Assembly (NCBI GenBank): GCA_030710605.1
Contig: CP092872.1
Location: 10,143,916-10,207,915 of the forward strand
Reading direction: 5' to 3'
From: Cordylochernes scorpioides
Lineage: Eukaryota; Arthropoda; Arachnida; Pseudoscorpiones; Chernetidae
DNA length: 64,000 nucleotides
The notes under the pieces were generated by a model. It did no database searches and was not told the DNA's origin. It was given only the letters and a program-made list of their open reading frames with translations. Made by a program: the position numbers and the translations under genes. Positions 10,880 through 22,384 of the stretch are shown here, piece by piece (position 1 is the stretch's first letter; each line of letters starts with the position of its first letter).

Positions 10880-11713
10880 TGTTAAAACTATTTTACCGTT
10901 CTTTTACTTTGTACATAGAAAGAAGGTCTTAGGTGAAGGGAGACAACGAGCAAGACATCTATATCTATAGATAGCCCCAGCTTGGACCGACCGAGGGCAA
11001 AGGTCGGCGTGGGCGGAGACGACGGAGCGTCATGTTACATTCTTTTTTGGTCAGTTGGCAGGATTCCCTTGTTAGAAGCGGAGGGGAAAGTTGAGTTCCC
11101 TTGCCAGACGGAGAGACGTCTAAAAGCTATCCTGCAAGCAGCGTCTTGTGGAAGGAAAGACGTCAAGCTATCCTGCAAGCAGCGTCTTGTGGAAGGAAAA
11201 ACGTTAAGCTATCCTGCAAGCAGCGTCTTGTGGAAGGAAAGACGTCAAGCTATCCTGCAAGCAGCGTCTTGTGGACGGAGAGAACGCATTGGAGTATCCC
11301 TCAAGCAGCAACTTGAGAGCAGAAAAGACACTTAGACAACCAACGAGTCGCGACAATTGGACATCGCACAAGACAAGCCAAGCCTGCGACGGTGCTGCCA
11401 CGAGGTACTGTGTAAACAAACGCTCGACACCCCCCTCTGCCATTTATTTTTATCTCCCTTCCCTTCCCTAAGACTACTTTAATTTTACTTTACTTTTTTT
11501 GCTTAACCTTTTTTATCTAGTTTTTTTAGCTCTGTTTTAATCTTTAAATACAACCATAATTCTATATATATATAAGTGTAATAGTTTTTATCCCTTTTGT
11601 TTTTAATCTTTAAAATAAATCCTTTTATTATACTGTGTTTCTGTGCATTTATTTCCCCCATTGTTTTTCCTTTCATTCGATCACCATTTATTTTTTTTAA
11701 ACGAACACGAACA
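10880..11713. mobile_element. Solo LTR, left arm only
   Basis: The 834-bp block begins TG and ends CA and is flanked by a 5-bp duplication ACCAC (10875-10879 and 11714-11718). The right arm shows the empty site with one ACCAC (near 61121). TG..CA ends plus a 5-bp duplication define an LTR, and with no internal region it is a solo LTR left by LTR-LTR recombination. It contains a 41-bp tandem array, a TATATATAAG stretch and an AAATAAA polyadenylation-like signal near 11615. Confidence 0.85.
11124..11287. repeat. 41-bp tandem repeat, four units
   Basis: Units begin AAGCTATCCTGCAAGCAGCG at 11124, 11165, 11206 and 11247, with few differences. The period is not a multiple of three, so the overlapping open frames that read through it are not coding. 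It lies in the U3 half of the solo LTR, where enhancer-like repeats are common. Confidence 0.9.
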
Positions 11714-11718
11714 ACCAC

Positions 11719-12514
11719 CATAGGTCATATCACTATTTATAATTCAAGATAATTATCATCCAATTAATATAAATTTAACACATCATTCATATTTATTCGA
11801 ATTTTATTTTGTGTGTGGCGTGTAGAAAGAGATAGAGATTGAGATTGAAACTACTTTATTATAATGTCCATATAAGGTTATATAAGAGGTTAAATACAGA
11901 TAAATATATAAGATTATATAATAATATATGTGCATATAAATATATATATATATATAATTGATAAATATATATGTATATAAAATATATATATATATGTAAG
12001 GTTTTCATTGGTGGCATCCACAGCTGGAAAGACTCTATCACAAATGGACTTCTAGAGTTCTTTCCTACAAAGTGGGCAGGTCAATGTATAGGTTAAAGAG
12101 AGAGTGTGTGAATGACTAAACAGATATATGTATGATTAAAATAAAAATATTTATTACATGACTACATCAACACAACACTGATAGGCGACCACAATTCAAC
12201 AGACTAATTGCTCTTTTCATTAAAGAGGTGCAGGACAAGATTATGATGATATATTTTATTCTTTTAAAATTTTGGCAATTGCGGAATATACCATGTTGAT
12301 ACAAAATTATATATATGACTTACCGCAAGTTGAAAAAAAAAGTTTTTAAAAAAATTGCGTTGTCATTTATTTAATTTTGTATCAATACGCACACATTTTA
12401 ATATGTTAATAAATGATTCATAGAACGACATATAGATATTCCATTATTTGGTCACATAGACTCTTTCTATAAAAAGCATTGAGCTGATGCTTAGATCTGA
12501 TAGAAACGAATTCT
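11719..12514 (-). mobile_element. Probable gypsy LTR/3' region with TA microsatellite
   Basis: Mirror of 60333-61080. Read on the minus strand it follows the pol C-terminal fragment and contains a CA-type microsatellite, a (TA)n run (about 11940-11995) and TAATAAAGTAG then a CT-rich tract. This is compatible with an LTR polyadenylation region. LTR borders could not be fixed. Confidence 0.4.
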
Positions 12515-12736
12515 TCATTCCCAATCCTTCATTCTCAAGGCTCGAGACCGAGTAATAGGACCAATATAATCAATGTCTCTTGGTTTGGGGAGCTTCTCCT
12601 TAGTCCGGGATGGTCGATCTTCTTGGACACTTGATGAGGCACCTTCCATGTCCTCTTCTTGGTTGTCCTCCTGCTTTTCTGAGTCCAAGTAAGGCTTCTT
12701 TCTGCAAACATAGACTATGTCTGTAATATAAGTCAA
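12515..12736 (-). pseudogene. Retroelement polyprotein C-terminal fragment
   Basis: A 73-codon open frame: an acidic middle (EEQEDNQEEDMEG-type), then a basic tail ending in IDYIGPITRSRALRMKDWE and a stop. A GP(I/M)TRSRA tail near the end is typical of Ty3/gypsy polyproteins. A TTATATTACAG sequence just upstream could act as a splice acceptor. The right-arm copy (60108-60332) differs by one substitution and one added codon and keeps the frame. It lies about 210 bp from, and faces away from, the gag-pol remnant starting at 12947. Confidence 0.55.
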
Positions 12737-12946
12737 ATGCTTTTATTATCTTTTAGTGTTTTATCTGTGTAAATTTGTATTTTGACTTCAATATACTGCA
12801 ATTTGATGTTGAGGATTCAATAGTAAGTACTCAACGAAATATTTTAAGGATGTAGAAGTGTCAAAGAATTATTTTAATATTTACCCAATGTTTCAAAGAT
12901 AGACGCGAAATCAATAATTTAACCTAGATTACTAATTTCCATAAAA

Positions 12947-15540
12947 ATGGCTCATTATCATTTCAAAGAATTTCAAGAAGGGACTGAAAATTTTGAATCA
13001 TTTATTAAAAGATGTGTACAATTTCATATTTAGGAAAATGAACGGGAAGAAAAGAACACAGTCTATTTTTTATTCCTAATTGGCTCTAAAGTTTATGGAA
13101 TTCTGAAAAATTTGGTGTGGGCCAATTCAACCTAAAAATAGAACTTTTGAATAATTAGTAGAGATTCTAACAAGGTATTTTCTCTTAAACAATCGATAAA
13201 AGTTGTATGTTCTATTTTCTTTAAGTTAATGCAACTGAAGGAAATAAAGGCGTTTACGATTTTATAGTTGAAATTGAAAGGTTGACATCAACGTGTGATT
13301 TTGGAGGCTTTCTGGAAGATTCCTTGAGAAACAAGATTGTGTGTTATAAAGAATGAGAGGATCCAAAAATAATATTGTCTGAGGGAGATATTCCTTTGGG
13401 TAGTGTCGTGGAAATAGCATTTTCCCTCTCTCTCTCTCCCAATGTAAGAGGTAGAACGATTTTCAAAATTATTTATCTAGAACAGAGAGAAAGCTGTGAG
13501 GATCAATTGAAAATAGAACTCTAGAACAACGAAACTGTTGGGGAAAATAAATGCAAACATTGCGGAAATCTGCTCAGAGAATATATTATGCAGATTTAGA
13601 AAGTCTATCTGTTTCATATGCAGAAAAATGAGCACATTGCACCCATCTACAGAAGTCAAAACAAACATTCAAGTCAAAATCAGAATAATTAACAAAAGGG
13701 AATAGATCAAATAGAAAAGTAAGATAAAAAAAATGATACAAAATTTGACCTGCATAAAAACGCCTCAATATAAAATAAAATAAGCCACACAGAGTGACCC
13801 GCCTTATAGCATAAATATTAGAGTAGAGAATATCACTGAGTTTAAGATGGATGCATGTAGTTGTTTAAACCTGATATCAGAGATTGACTTCAGAAACTTT
13901 TTCCTACATGTGGAAGTGAAACCTATAGGTATTATTGTCAAAACTTATGATGGCACCAGAGTATCAATTCTAGTGGAAATCATTGTTAAAGTGGAGTACC
14001 AGAGAGCTTTTTCAAACTTAGAGCAATCGTGGTAAAAGGAGTAAAAAAATATTTGTTGGGAAGAGAGTAGATAAACCGATTGAAAATTGGCCACTTTGCT
14101 ATAAACCTTCGGAAAGTAACATTAAGAAACTTTTGGGAGATTATCAAACTTTATTCAGTGATACTACATACCCCATAAATATATTCTCATTCTCGGTTAA
14201 TGTGAGTTATGTATATTCAATTTTTTATGAAGGTTGTAGTGTGTCTTTTGCTTTTAGAAAAGAGGCAAAAGAAGCTTTGGAAAATATGGTGGATAAAAGA
14301 CACATATATCGAGTGTGTCGAGCATCAAGTAGGCAATTCGAGTGGTAGAAGTGCCTAAGAAAGTGGAGTGGAATCTGTATTTTCTCTATTGATAGAAGGC
14401 CTGGAGAGAACAATCATGTTTGCCTCTCGGACCACCACCTTATCTATTGAAAGAAGAAAAGAAGAACGTAATTAATTTTAGATTGAAATGAAAGCTATGG
14501 AAATAATTCATGGAGCAACCAAATTTGATCAGTTTATTTATGAAAGACATTTCACTTTTATTACAGATCATAAGCCATTGGTGTTCATTTTGGTTCCAAA
14601 GTTAGGGATCCCAACTTTATCAACATCAAGGTTGCAACAGTTTGGGGTTTATCTTGTCAAGCATATACTTATGAATTCAAGTTTAAAAGCACCCAGAATA
14701 TGGAAACGCAGACCTTATGTCGCGTTCTGCTGTTGACAATGAATAAATGACAAAATTAAATTGTGTCTACGCCTTGTCCTATGATGAGGATTTGACAATC
14801 ACGGCAGATGAGATTGGCACTGAAGCTGAAAAGGATGAAGTGCTATGGCCAAGTTTTATACCCAGCAAGGATGGCCTGAGAGGGTACCAGATAATCTCGG
14901 GCCTCGTTTTCAACGAAATTAGAGCTTAAGGTGGTACATTTAATGTAGGGTAGTGGAACATCATACCATCATCTCTAAGAGCGAAAATGTTGAACTGTTT
15001 ATATGAAACTCATTCCAGTATCAGTAAAATGAAGTCTGGCTCGATTACATTTTTGGTGGTCAAATTTAAATACTAAAATTGAGATTTTGTTAAATAGGCG
15101 CAGAAATTGCTAATAGGCACAAGACAGACCAGGTAAGGTGAAGTGGCAACCTTGGATATGGGAAACAAGACTTTGGCAGCGGATTTCAACATATGATTTA
15201 CTGGAGTATTTCGTGTCAAATAATGGCCCGAAATTTACACAAGTGGTGAAATGAAAATTATCTTGGAGGGAAATGGAATTAACATACCTTGATCTCCACT
15301 TATCATCCTTAAAGTAATAGCATGGCTGAATGAGCTGTTAAAATAATAATAAAAAGTTTAAATGAAACAAAAGAAAATTTGGGAATGCCATTCAGGAAAA
15401 TTGATGACTTAATATGGTGTAATAACTTTAGAGGTGGTGATCGATAGATCCCAGAGAAAGTTGTGGGTAGTAAAAGATTTTTATAGTTTGCAAAATTCAA
15501 CAAAAGGACATTTGAAAGCCTATCATAGCTGATAAAAATT
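12947..15540 (+). pseudogene. gag-pol: Ty3/gypsy gag-pol remnant, RT core deleted
   Basis: The ATG at 12947 opens a gag (MAHYHFKEFQEG...) with FESFIKRCVQF and a DSLRNKIVC-type segment. A zinc-knuckle-like CKHCGN follows near 13555, then a protease-like segment with KTYDGTRVSILVEIIVKVEY (13940-14000) and the N-terminal part of reverse transcriptase (LLGDYQTLFSD, EVPKKVEWNLYF). Next comes an abrupt jump to RNase H (14488-14736: KFDQFIYERHFTFITDHKPL, STSRLQQF), then integrase traces near 15200-15400 (NGPKF-like, STYHP, NSMAE). The RT core with its catalytic aspartates is missing. Multiple stops and frameshifts show it is dead. The mirror copy at 57120-59894 has the same RT deletion. Confidence 0.85.
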
Positions 15541-16825
15541 CGAAAATATTATGACTAAAAAAAGCCCTTTGAAATAACTGAATTTAAAATAAATAAATAA
15601 AGTCATGAAGGTATTTCATAAATTTATGTGCATTACATCTTTTAAAAAACGTGCTTAAATGATAATTCTCACTTATAAAATCTATATCATTTTTTAAAGT
15701 ATACATTACATATATTTGAAATAACAACATTAAAAAGATATAGTTCTATACATTAAAAACACCAACAGCCAGTTTATAACCTATGTTGTAGAGAATATCA
15801 AGCCATATAGGTTACATTCACGAGTTCTATACATTAAAAACACCAACAGCCAGTTTATAACCTATGTTGTAGAGAATCTGCCTTTTCTGTATTTCATAAC
15901 AATACAACTGGTATGATAATACAATCATACTACTTTTAACACGAAAAAATCTAACCAATAACCCCTGCTAGAACTTGTAATGTCGCTAAAGAGTTCTCAA
16001 TCACACCCACCTACACCAATTCTCCATAGATAAGACAAACACAAATTACAACACTCCTGAAACCACTAACATAGCCCCAGACAAACACCCCCACTGAGGT
16101 ACACCACGTTAACAACATATTATAAAACATTTCATTTCAAAACACTCGCGCACAACATAAACACGCAGCAAATCGTTCCACCAAACGTAAACATTCAACC
16201 TCAGTAAATCTGTTGGCTATGGTTTTTATGTTAGAAGTTTCTCTCCAAATCTACCATTTGTGAGTGGCACCATGGCACAAGGTGAACAACTTTTTTTCCC
16301 CAACTTAACTAAACTCACCATTCATTCACCTGTAACCATCTCTTTATGTCTTAAAATCGTGTCCATATTGTTAGCACCATTTGTAGCATTTCTACCCTAA
16401 AAATTCATGTGATCCCAGACACAATACAAAGTCTTAAAAAATGCTCACTCATCAACATAACAAACCACCACCACAAACTAAATTCCCTTACATTTTCTTG
16501 GGGTGTTAAACTCATCTGACGTTCCCATAAAAATTAAAAAACCAATCCCCCTTCCCCCAAATGCCAGAGATCAATATAACCGCGCCTCCCCTGGGCAAAC
16601 AATATCAGTTTAAGGCCGCTTGGATGTCTTACTTTAATTTCAACAACTATCTCTCTTCAAAAGATGCCTTATTTAGGAATAAATCATAATAAATTCGGCA
16701 TATATTAAATTTTTATACCAATTAAAATTGTAAATATTTAGCATAATTCTCATGATTTCTTATTAGGTTTTCTCCTCTATTTTTACTGTGATTAGAAAAA
16801 ACGATCATTTATTTCAATTTACATT
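15541..16825. other. AT-rich spacer with a duplicated 55-bp segment
   Basis: The 55-bp segment at 15742-15796 is repeated at 15823-15877 where the right arm has about 1.2 kb instead. The segment at 16200-16700 mirrors 54880-55350, a possible LINE RT remnant on the opposite strand. No intact gene. Confidence 0.5.
15742..15877. repeat. 55-bp direct repeat marking a filled deletion
   Basis: AGTTCTATACATTAAAAACA..GAGAAT occurs at 15742-15796 and identically at 15823-15877. The right arm has a single copy (about 56872-56927) followed by about 1.2 kb absent from the left. The second copy sits exactly at the left-arm deletion junction. Confidence 0.8.
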
Positions 16826-19264
16826 TGTTAGGACACCTCGTGACTATAATATATAAAATCACCCAGAACCCCCCCCCCCCCACCCCCGCCACCTAACCTA
16901 ACCATGTCCCACCTTTGTCCATCTAAGCCGCAAACCTCAGTAATTTTAGGTGTCGAGATGGAGCCTGAAGCCGCCTTTAGCCTTGGCAGCACCGAGCCAG
17001 AGACTGAGATCCCCTTCCTGTGGTCAAGCCACCTGACCTGTGGTGGATGACCTGGCCCTACCAAGCTAGTCTGAGATGGACTCAGACATCCCTTCCTGTT
17101 GGTCGAGCCACATGTCCCATGGTGGCCGACTTGAACTCAAGCCAGAGTCCAAGATGGACGCAGACGCCCCTTCCCAGTAGTCAAGCCACTCACCTATGGT
17201 GCTTGACTTGACTCCACCAGTACCAAGGCAGACTCCAGCATGCCTATGGGCAAGCCACAGGCTTCAGGTGAAGGTTCTTCAGGCAGAACACCACCTTCAC
17301 CACGAGCCCTGAACCTTTCCCAAGCTGACCCCAAGATGCCCAGATCCAACAATATAAATTATATTTTTAAAATTATTTTTAATTCAATATTTTATAATTT
17401 TTATTTATTTTTTTTTGTGAATTTTTGTTTGATAATTTTTATATTTAATTTAATTTTATTATTATTTTTAAATATACTTTTTAATTTTTTTTCACTGAGT
17501 GATGATAGCCTTGGTGGGGGTGGGGTGAGTCCAGCAACACTGGGGCAAGGAAGCGGGATATTGGATTTTTTTCCTGAGAAACTGAGGACTGGGAGTTGCT
17601 GAGGACTCGGGCCGCTGACTGCGGCCTTAGCCGCCCTTTTTCGAATCCTGGACTTGGGTGGCTGGATGTCGAGGTAGGTGGGGATAATGGCATAATAAGC
17701 CTTTTTTGTGTTTATATTTATATGTATATTAAACTCCTCCCTATTTTAACCTCATATATAGTTTTTTTAATACTTTTTAAAAATCTTATATATGTGCGCG
17801 ATTCTATTAAATATTTTTTCTGTGTTTATTAAATAACTCTGATGCACATTGGAAGATACTTTTATTGGTCTAAAATTAAAATATATTTAACCAGAAAGTA
17901 TTGGTTAATTTCCCCATCAAAATTTATTGCTAGCCGGCACAGCTTTAGGTCTCTACATGTGCCATAGATGAATAAATTTGTGGTCCGCTTTTCTGCAGCC
18001 ACTGGCGCCCGAAATTTTGGACATGTAGAGATCTGGAAATAGTTTATTTAAAGACAATAACAATGTAAAAACCTATAAAATCTCACGATTTAAACTCACA
18101 ATCTTGTTAAGATCGTGAGATTTTATAGGTTTTTACTTGTTATTGTCTTTAAATAAACTATTTCCAGATCTCTACATGTCCAAATATTCGGGCGCCAGTG
18201 GCTGCAGAAAAGCAGACCACAAATGTATTCATCTATGGCACATGTAGAGACCTAAAGTTGTGCTGGCTAGCATAAATGTTGATGGGGAAATTAACCAATC
18301 CTTTTTGGTTAAACATACTTTTTTTGGCCAATAAAACTATCTTTAAATGTACATCAGAGTTATTTAATAAACACAAAGAAAAAAATACTTAATAGAATCG
18401 CGCACATATATAAGGCTTTAAAAAAGTATTAAAAAACTATATATAAGGTTAAAACAGGGAGGAGTTTAATATACCTATAAATATAAACACAAAAAAGGCC
18501 TATTATGCCATTATCCCCAGATTATTCCCACCTACCTCAACATCCAGCCACCCAAGTCCAGGATTCGAAAAAGGACGGCTAAGGCTATATCCCGCTTCCT
18601 TGCCCCAGTGTTGCTGGACTCACCCCCCAAGGCTATCATCACTATTCTCTCTCAGTGAAAAGAAAAGTATATTTAAAAATAATAAAATTAAATTAAATAT
18701 AAAAATTATTAAACAAAAATTCACAAAAAATAAATAAATAAAAATTATAAAATATTGAATTAAAAAATAATTTTAAAAATATAATTTATATTGTTGGATC
18801 TGGGCATTTTGGGGTCAGCTTGGGAAAGGTTCAGGGCTCGTGGTGAAGGTGGTTTTCTGCCTGAAGAACCTTCACCTGAAGCCTGTGGCTTGCCCTTAGG
18901 CATGCTGGAGTCTACCTTGGTACTGGTGAAGTCAAGTAAAGCACCATATGTGAGTGGCTTGACTACAGGGAAGGGGCATCTTGGACTCTGGCTTGAGTTC
19001 AAGTCGGCCACCAGGAAGGGGTGTCTGAGTCCTTCTCAGACTAGCGTGGTAGGGCCAGGTCATCCACCACAGGTCAGGTGGCTTGACCACAGGAAGGGGA
19101 TCTCAGTCTCTGGCTCGGTGCTGCCAAGGCTAAAGGCGGGTTCAGGCTCCATCTCTACACCTCGCAATCACCAAAGGTTTGTAGCTTAGATGTACAAAGG
19201 TGGGATATGGTTAGGTTGGGTTCTGGGTTATTTTGGCATGATATGGTCACGAGGAGTCCTAACA
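16826..19264. mobile_element. Foldback element, 2439 bp, left arm only
   Basis: Two arms (16826 to about 18089 and about 18112 to 19264) are inverted around a loop of about 22 bases. The terminal bases are TGTTAGGACACCTCGTGAC on the left and the same with one change on the right. CATT flanks both ends (16822-16825, 19265-19268), and the right arm of the large duplication shows the uninterrupted site TTTACATTCATTTTAG near 54695-54711, so this is a 4-bp target duplication. The arms combine a GC-rich outer part with an AT-rich inner part. Open frames inside are mirrored and resemble no transposase, so the element is non-autonomous. I do not recognise the family. Confidence 0.85.
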
Positions 19265-20985
19265 CATTCATTTTAGAATTTTATATTTTGAAAATCTTTA
19301 AAATCAATTTGTACTATTATACATAAGGATTGACTTTTTAAAAATTTTAATCCCCTGTTACATTTGTTTCACATATTGTCTCTCAATATTATAACACTTA
19401 TCATTTAATTTTTTGAAATTTAACATAAAAAATATCTTCATTGTATTAACACCTTTTAAATAATTGGGAAAAACGCAAAATATACCAAACTTTTAAAAAA
19501 ATATTTTCAACCATAGTACATATAGCTTTAAATGGGTATAGAGCATATTAATCTTTTATATATATATTTTTTATTTTCCCATGTCAACCAATGGAATTAT
19601 CCCTTCATTTATATATATTATAAATTTATACTCAGCTCAATACATTACCATTTTTTATTTTCACCTCAACCAACTTTCAATTTTTATTTAATTCCTCTCT
19701 ATTTTAAAAATCGTTATTTATTTCTAATTCCACACCTCACAAATCAAAATTTTTAAAAAATTGACTCAACTTTTAAGTCATTTTAAAAATTATTTTAACG
19801 TTTTCAAAAACTGGTATGCATTTTTATAATTATCAAACCTATTTCACCCAAAAAATGTTATTTATAATTTTATAGACAATATTCAGACACCATCGCACAA
19901 ATCATTCATGCTTCTGGTGAATTACTTCGTTTTCTAATCCCTTTTCTTCAATAACAGCCTGTTTCATTTTCTTCAAACCTGGTATTTTTATTATATTTCA
20001 CCTTCGCCAAAGCGTCTTGCCATTTCTTCTCCTTTGATTTCTCTCTTGGATCAACTTATTTTTGTCATCCAATGGCTCTTTTGCGTATATGCGTTCATTT
20101 TACTTTTTAAAATATTATTTTGTTAGACCCCTCTCAGTTTGCTTCAGTGTACCCATTCTCTACATTCCATTCTCTGAGAGGAAATGCATTTTTTAAATCC
20201 TCTGACCTCAAAGGTCTCATATTTTTTAATAGACCGCAAAGATCCAATTATCTTTATTTCACTCGACCCCAAAGGTTTCTTTTTCATTTTTATTTTATTA
20301 TTATTATTATTGTTGATCCACAGTATTGCTTCAGTGTACACATTTCCTTCATTGAAGCTTTAATCTCTAAGAGGCTCATTTTATCTCACTCGACCCCAAA
20401 GTCTCTTTTTATGCACGCGCATGTTCCTTATTTGTTTTATTTATATATTTTTGGCCTCAAAAGAGATCGCTAATAAGTTGACTGCCTAACCAAGTCTCTC
20501 TATAAAATGCCTCAATTCTTATTAGCACCATATTTTGTCAACGAATGCAGGGAAGACTTCATTTGCACCTTTCTTCAACCTATTTCTTCACGATTTATAT
20601 AATAGTTTTTCTTATTTGGCAACTCTCTTAGGCTTAATCTTCAACTTCCTCCACCTCCTCAAGCATGCATGCATTGCACATAGTCCACGATTATCTCCAC
20701 ACTCACACTATACCATATAACCTACCCTCAAATAATTTCCTGCCCAAATTCTTTTTTGAAAGGAGAGAGGGACATCTTTCATAATATCAATATCTCAAGT
20801 AGAAATGCAATTTATAGAAATATTTCAATAAAGATAACCTCTTGTGAAAGTATAAGGAGAGGGGGGAGAAAATTTGCTGGTCAGGTAAAAATACAAGGGT
20901 CACTTCACCACTCTGTTCCCTTCTGCGAGCACTATTTTTAACCTACTGAGAATAGTTTAAAAGCACCTGGATTGGATAATCTAAA
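19265..20985. other. AT-rich spacer shared with right arm
   Basis: About 440 bp at 19282-19720 has no counterpart in the right arm (left insertion or right deletion; no clean ends seen). The rest mirrors 53460-54700 at about 90% identity. It has several short repeats of a CTCGACCCCAAAGG motif (20264, 20390). No protein is recognised. Confidence 0.5.
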
Positions 20986-21120
20986 AGGACAGATATCACT
21001 GAGGTGGTCTCCTCGCCAGTTTTTGGAAAGGGTCGTCCTCGGACCTTCTCCTCCGCCCCTCACGGGTTTTTGCCCCTGGATCTTGCCTCCTGTGTGCATC
21101 CTTACCACTATTATGACTAC
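20986..21120 (-). other. GC-rich island, unassigned
   Basis: A locally GC-rich segment conserved in the right arm (53325-53460). On the minus strand it reads as an Arg/Lys-rich peptide (about 40 codons without stop). It may be a retroelement ORF1 piece; I cannot assign it. Confidence 0.3.
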
Positions 21121-21703
21121 TTAACAAATCACCACACTTAATTATTCAAAAAGCTCTTAAAATGCTCATTTTGACATATTTAGTTTTTTAGTTCATATAT
21201 AAACTTGTAACAGGCTAATGTTTATTATACCAATACAGTGTAAAATATTCTCAAATGTACACAAGTAAAACACACTAAGTTACCTAGATGTTTGGATTTC
21301 GTTCTCATTTGAGGTCATGAATAATCGCTCCAAAAATCAAGCCTCGACTCCCAATCATTTCTGTGTTGAAACTGTGCATCACCAGACAGACAACACTGGC
21401 ACGACTTTACCAATAGCGAGATGTTTAAACTGAGAAGTTTTATTGGACACAGAGTAAATATTTCTATATCAAAAGGCACTTTTTGGATATACCCTTTTAT
21501 TACAAGTTAAAATATAAAATATCACTAAAAATGTTTATAGATCCAAAATGTACTTCATGAAGTAATTTTATGGATTGCAATATTTTTAGAAAGTGAATTT
21601 TTAATAGAATATTTACACCCCACAAGTAATATGATAAATAAAAATCGAAGATGTCTTCGTTGATGTTTCTTCAATGGTTTATATATATTACTTTATCTCA
21701 AGA

Positions 21704-21937
21704 TTTCGGCCTGTAAACCCTTCGAAGGGAGAAAAACACTAAATAAACGCCTAGGTGTAGGATATATATACTAGATGCACTTTCTTACTGCTACTCTTTT
21801 TGTGTTGTTTTTCTTGCTTCCCTCTTTCTCTTTCTTGTTTTTTTCTTCTGTTTATATCGTTGTTTCCTTTGTCTCACTGCTTTGTTCTTATGCATACCTC
21901 TGGTGAATCCTGTATAGGGTCAGTGACCCTAAATAAA
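21704..21937. ncRNA. Two degenerate hammerhead-like motifs, divergent
   Basis: The minus strand at 21704-21730 reads CTTCGAA, then GGGTTTACAGGCC, then GAAA followed by TCTTGAG. The plus strand at about 21911-21937 reads CTGTATA, a perfect stem GGGTC/GACCC, then TAAATAAA. Both keep the spacing of the intact cores at 3200-3396 but lack invariant bases, so they would be inactive relics. Mirror copies lie at about 52490-52725. Confidence 0.3.
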
Positions 21938-21959
21938 GGCTTTTTGATGTTGTATATAT

Positions 21960-22380
21960 ACTAGCTGAATTACCAGCAACGTCTGGGTTTTGCCCAGTGG
22001 ATTTTTGGATATATCAAGGAATCTATCATAAATCTTTGATATTTACTATGAATATTGTCGTAATACAATATGGCCTGTTTCCTTTATGTGTTGTAATAAT
22101 AAGATCGTGAGAGAGTGAATTGCTATTGTTAATATTTCTGTATCGTTCTTCTCTTCTATTATGTACTTTATCCCAAGTCCCCTATATATTTAGAACTACA
22201 GTTACTGCATGATATAGAGTAGATGGCTTCTTTTATTTTAAATGGGATATTAAATTCTTTGGATTTCTGATCATAGCAACTAAATAGGATAACTTATGTG
22301 CATAATTTTAATTATATATTTTCTAAGTAGCTATGGATACTCATTGAGGGGACTATGGGATGAGGCCTTTTGCTTTATAT
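21960..22380 (+). mobile_element. Dispersed repeat, second copy of ACTAGC family
   Basis: It begins ACTAGCTGAATTACCAGCAA and CTGGGTTTTGCCCAG. It shares its head with 5955-6655 and 25011. The right-arm copy (about 52040-52462) is about 98% identical. Non-coding. Confidence 0.45.
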
Positions 22381-22384
22381 ATAA

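Noticed and set aside
11124..11287. CRISPR-like array
   Set aside because: Units are contiguous tandem repeats without spacers, in a eukaryotic LTR.
10982..11471. Overlapping open frames up to 117 codons
   Set aside because: They read through a 41-bp tandem array in three frames, a composition artefact within a solo LTR.
16828..19189. Several open frames of 60-132 codons as genes
   Set aside because: They lie inside the foldback element, are mirrored in its two arms on opposite strands, and resemble no protein.
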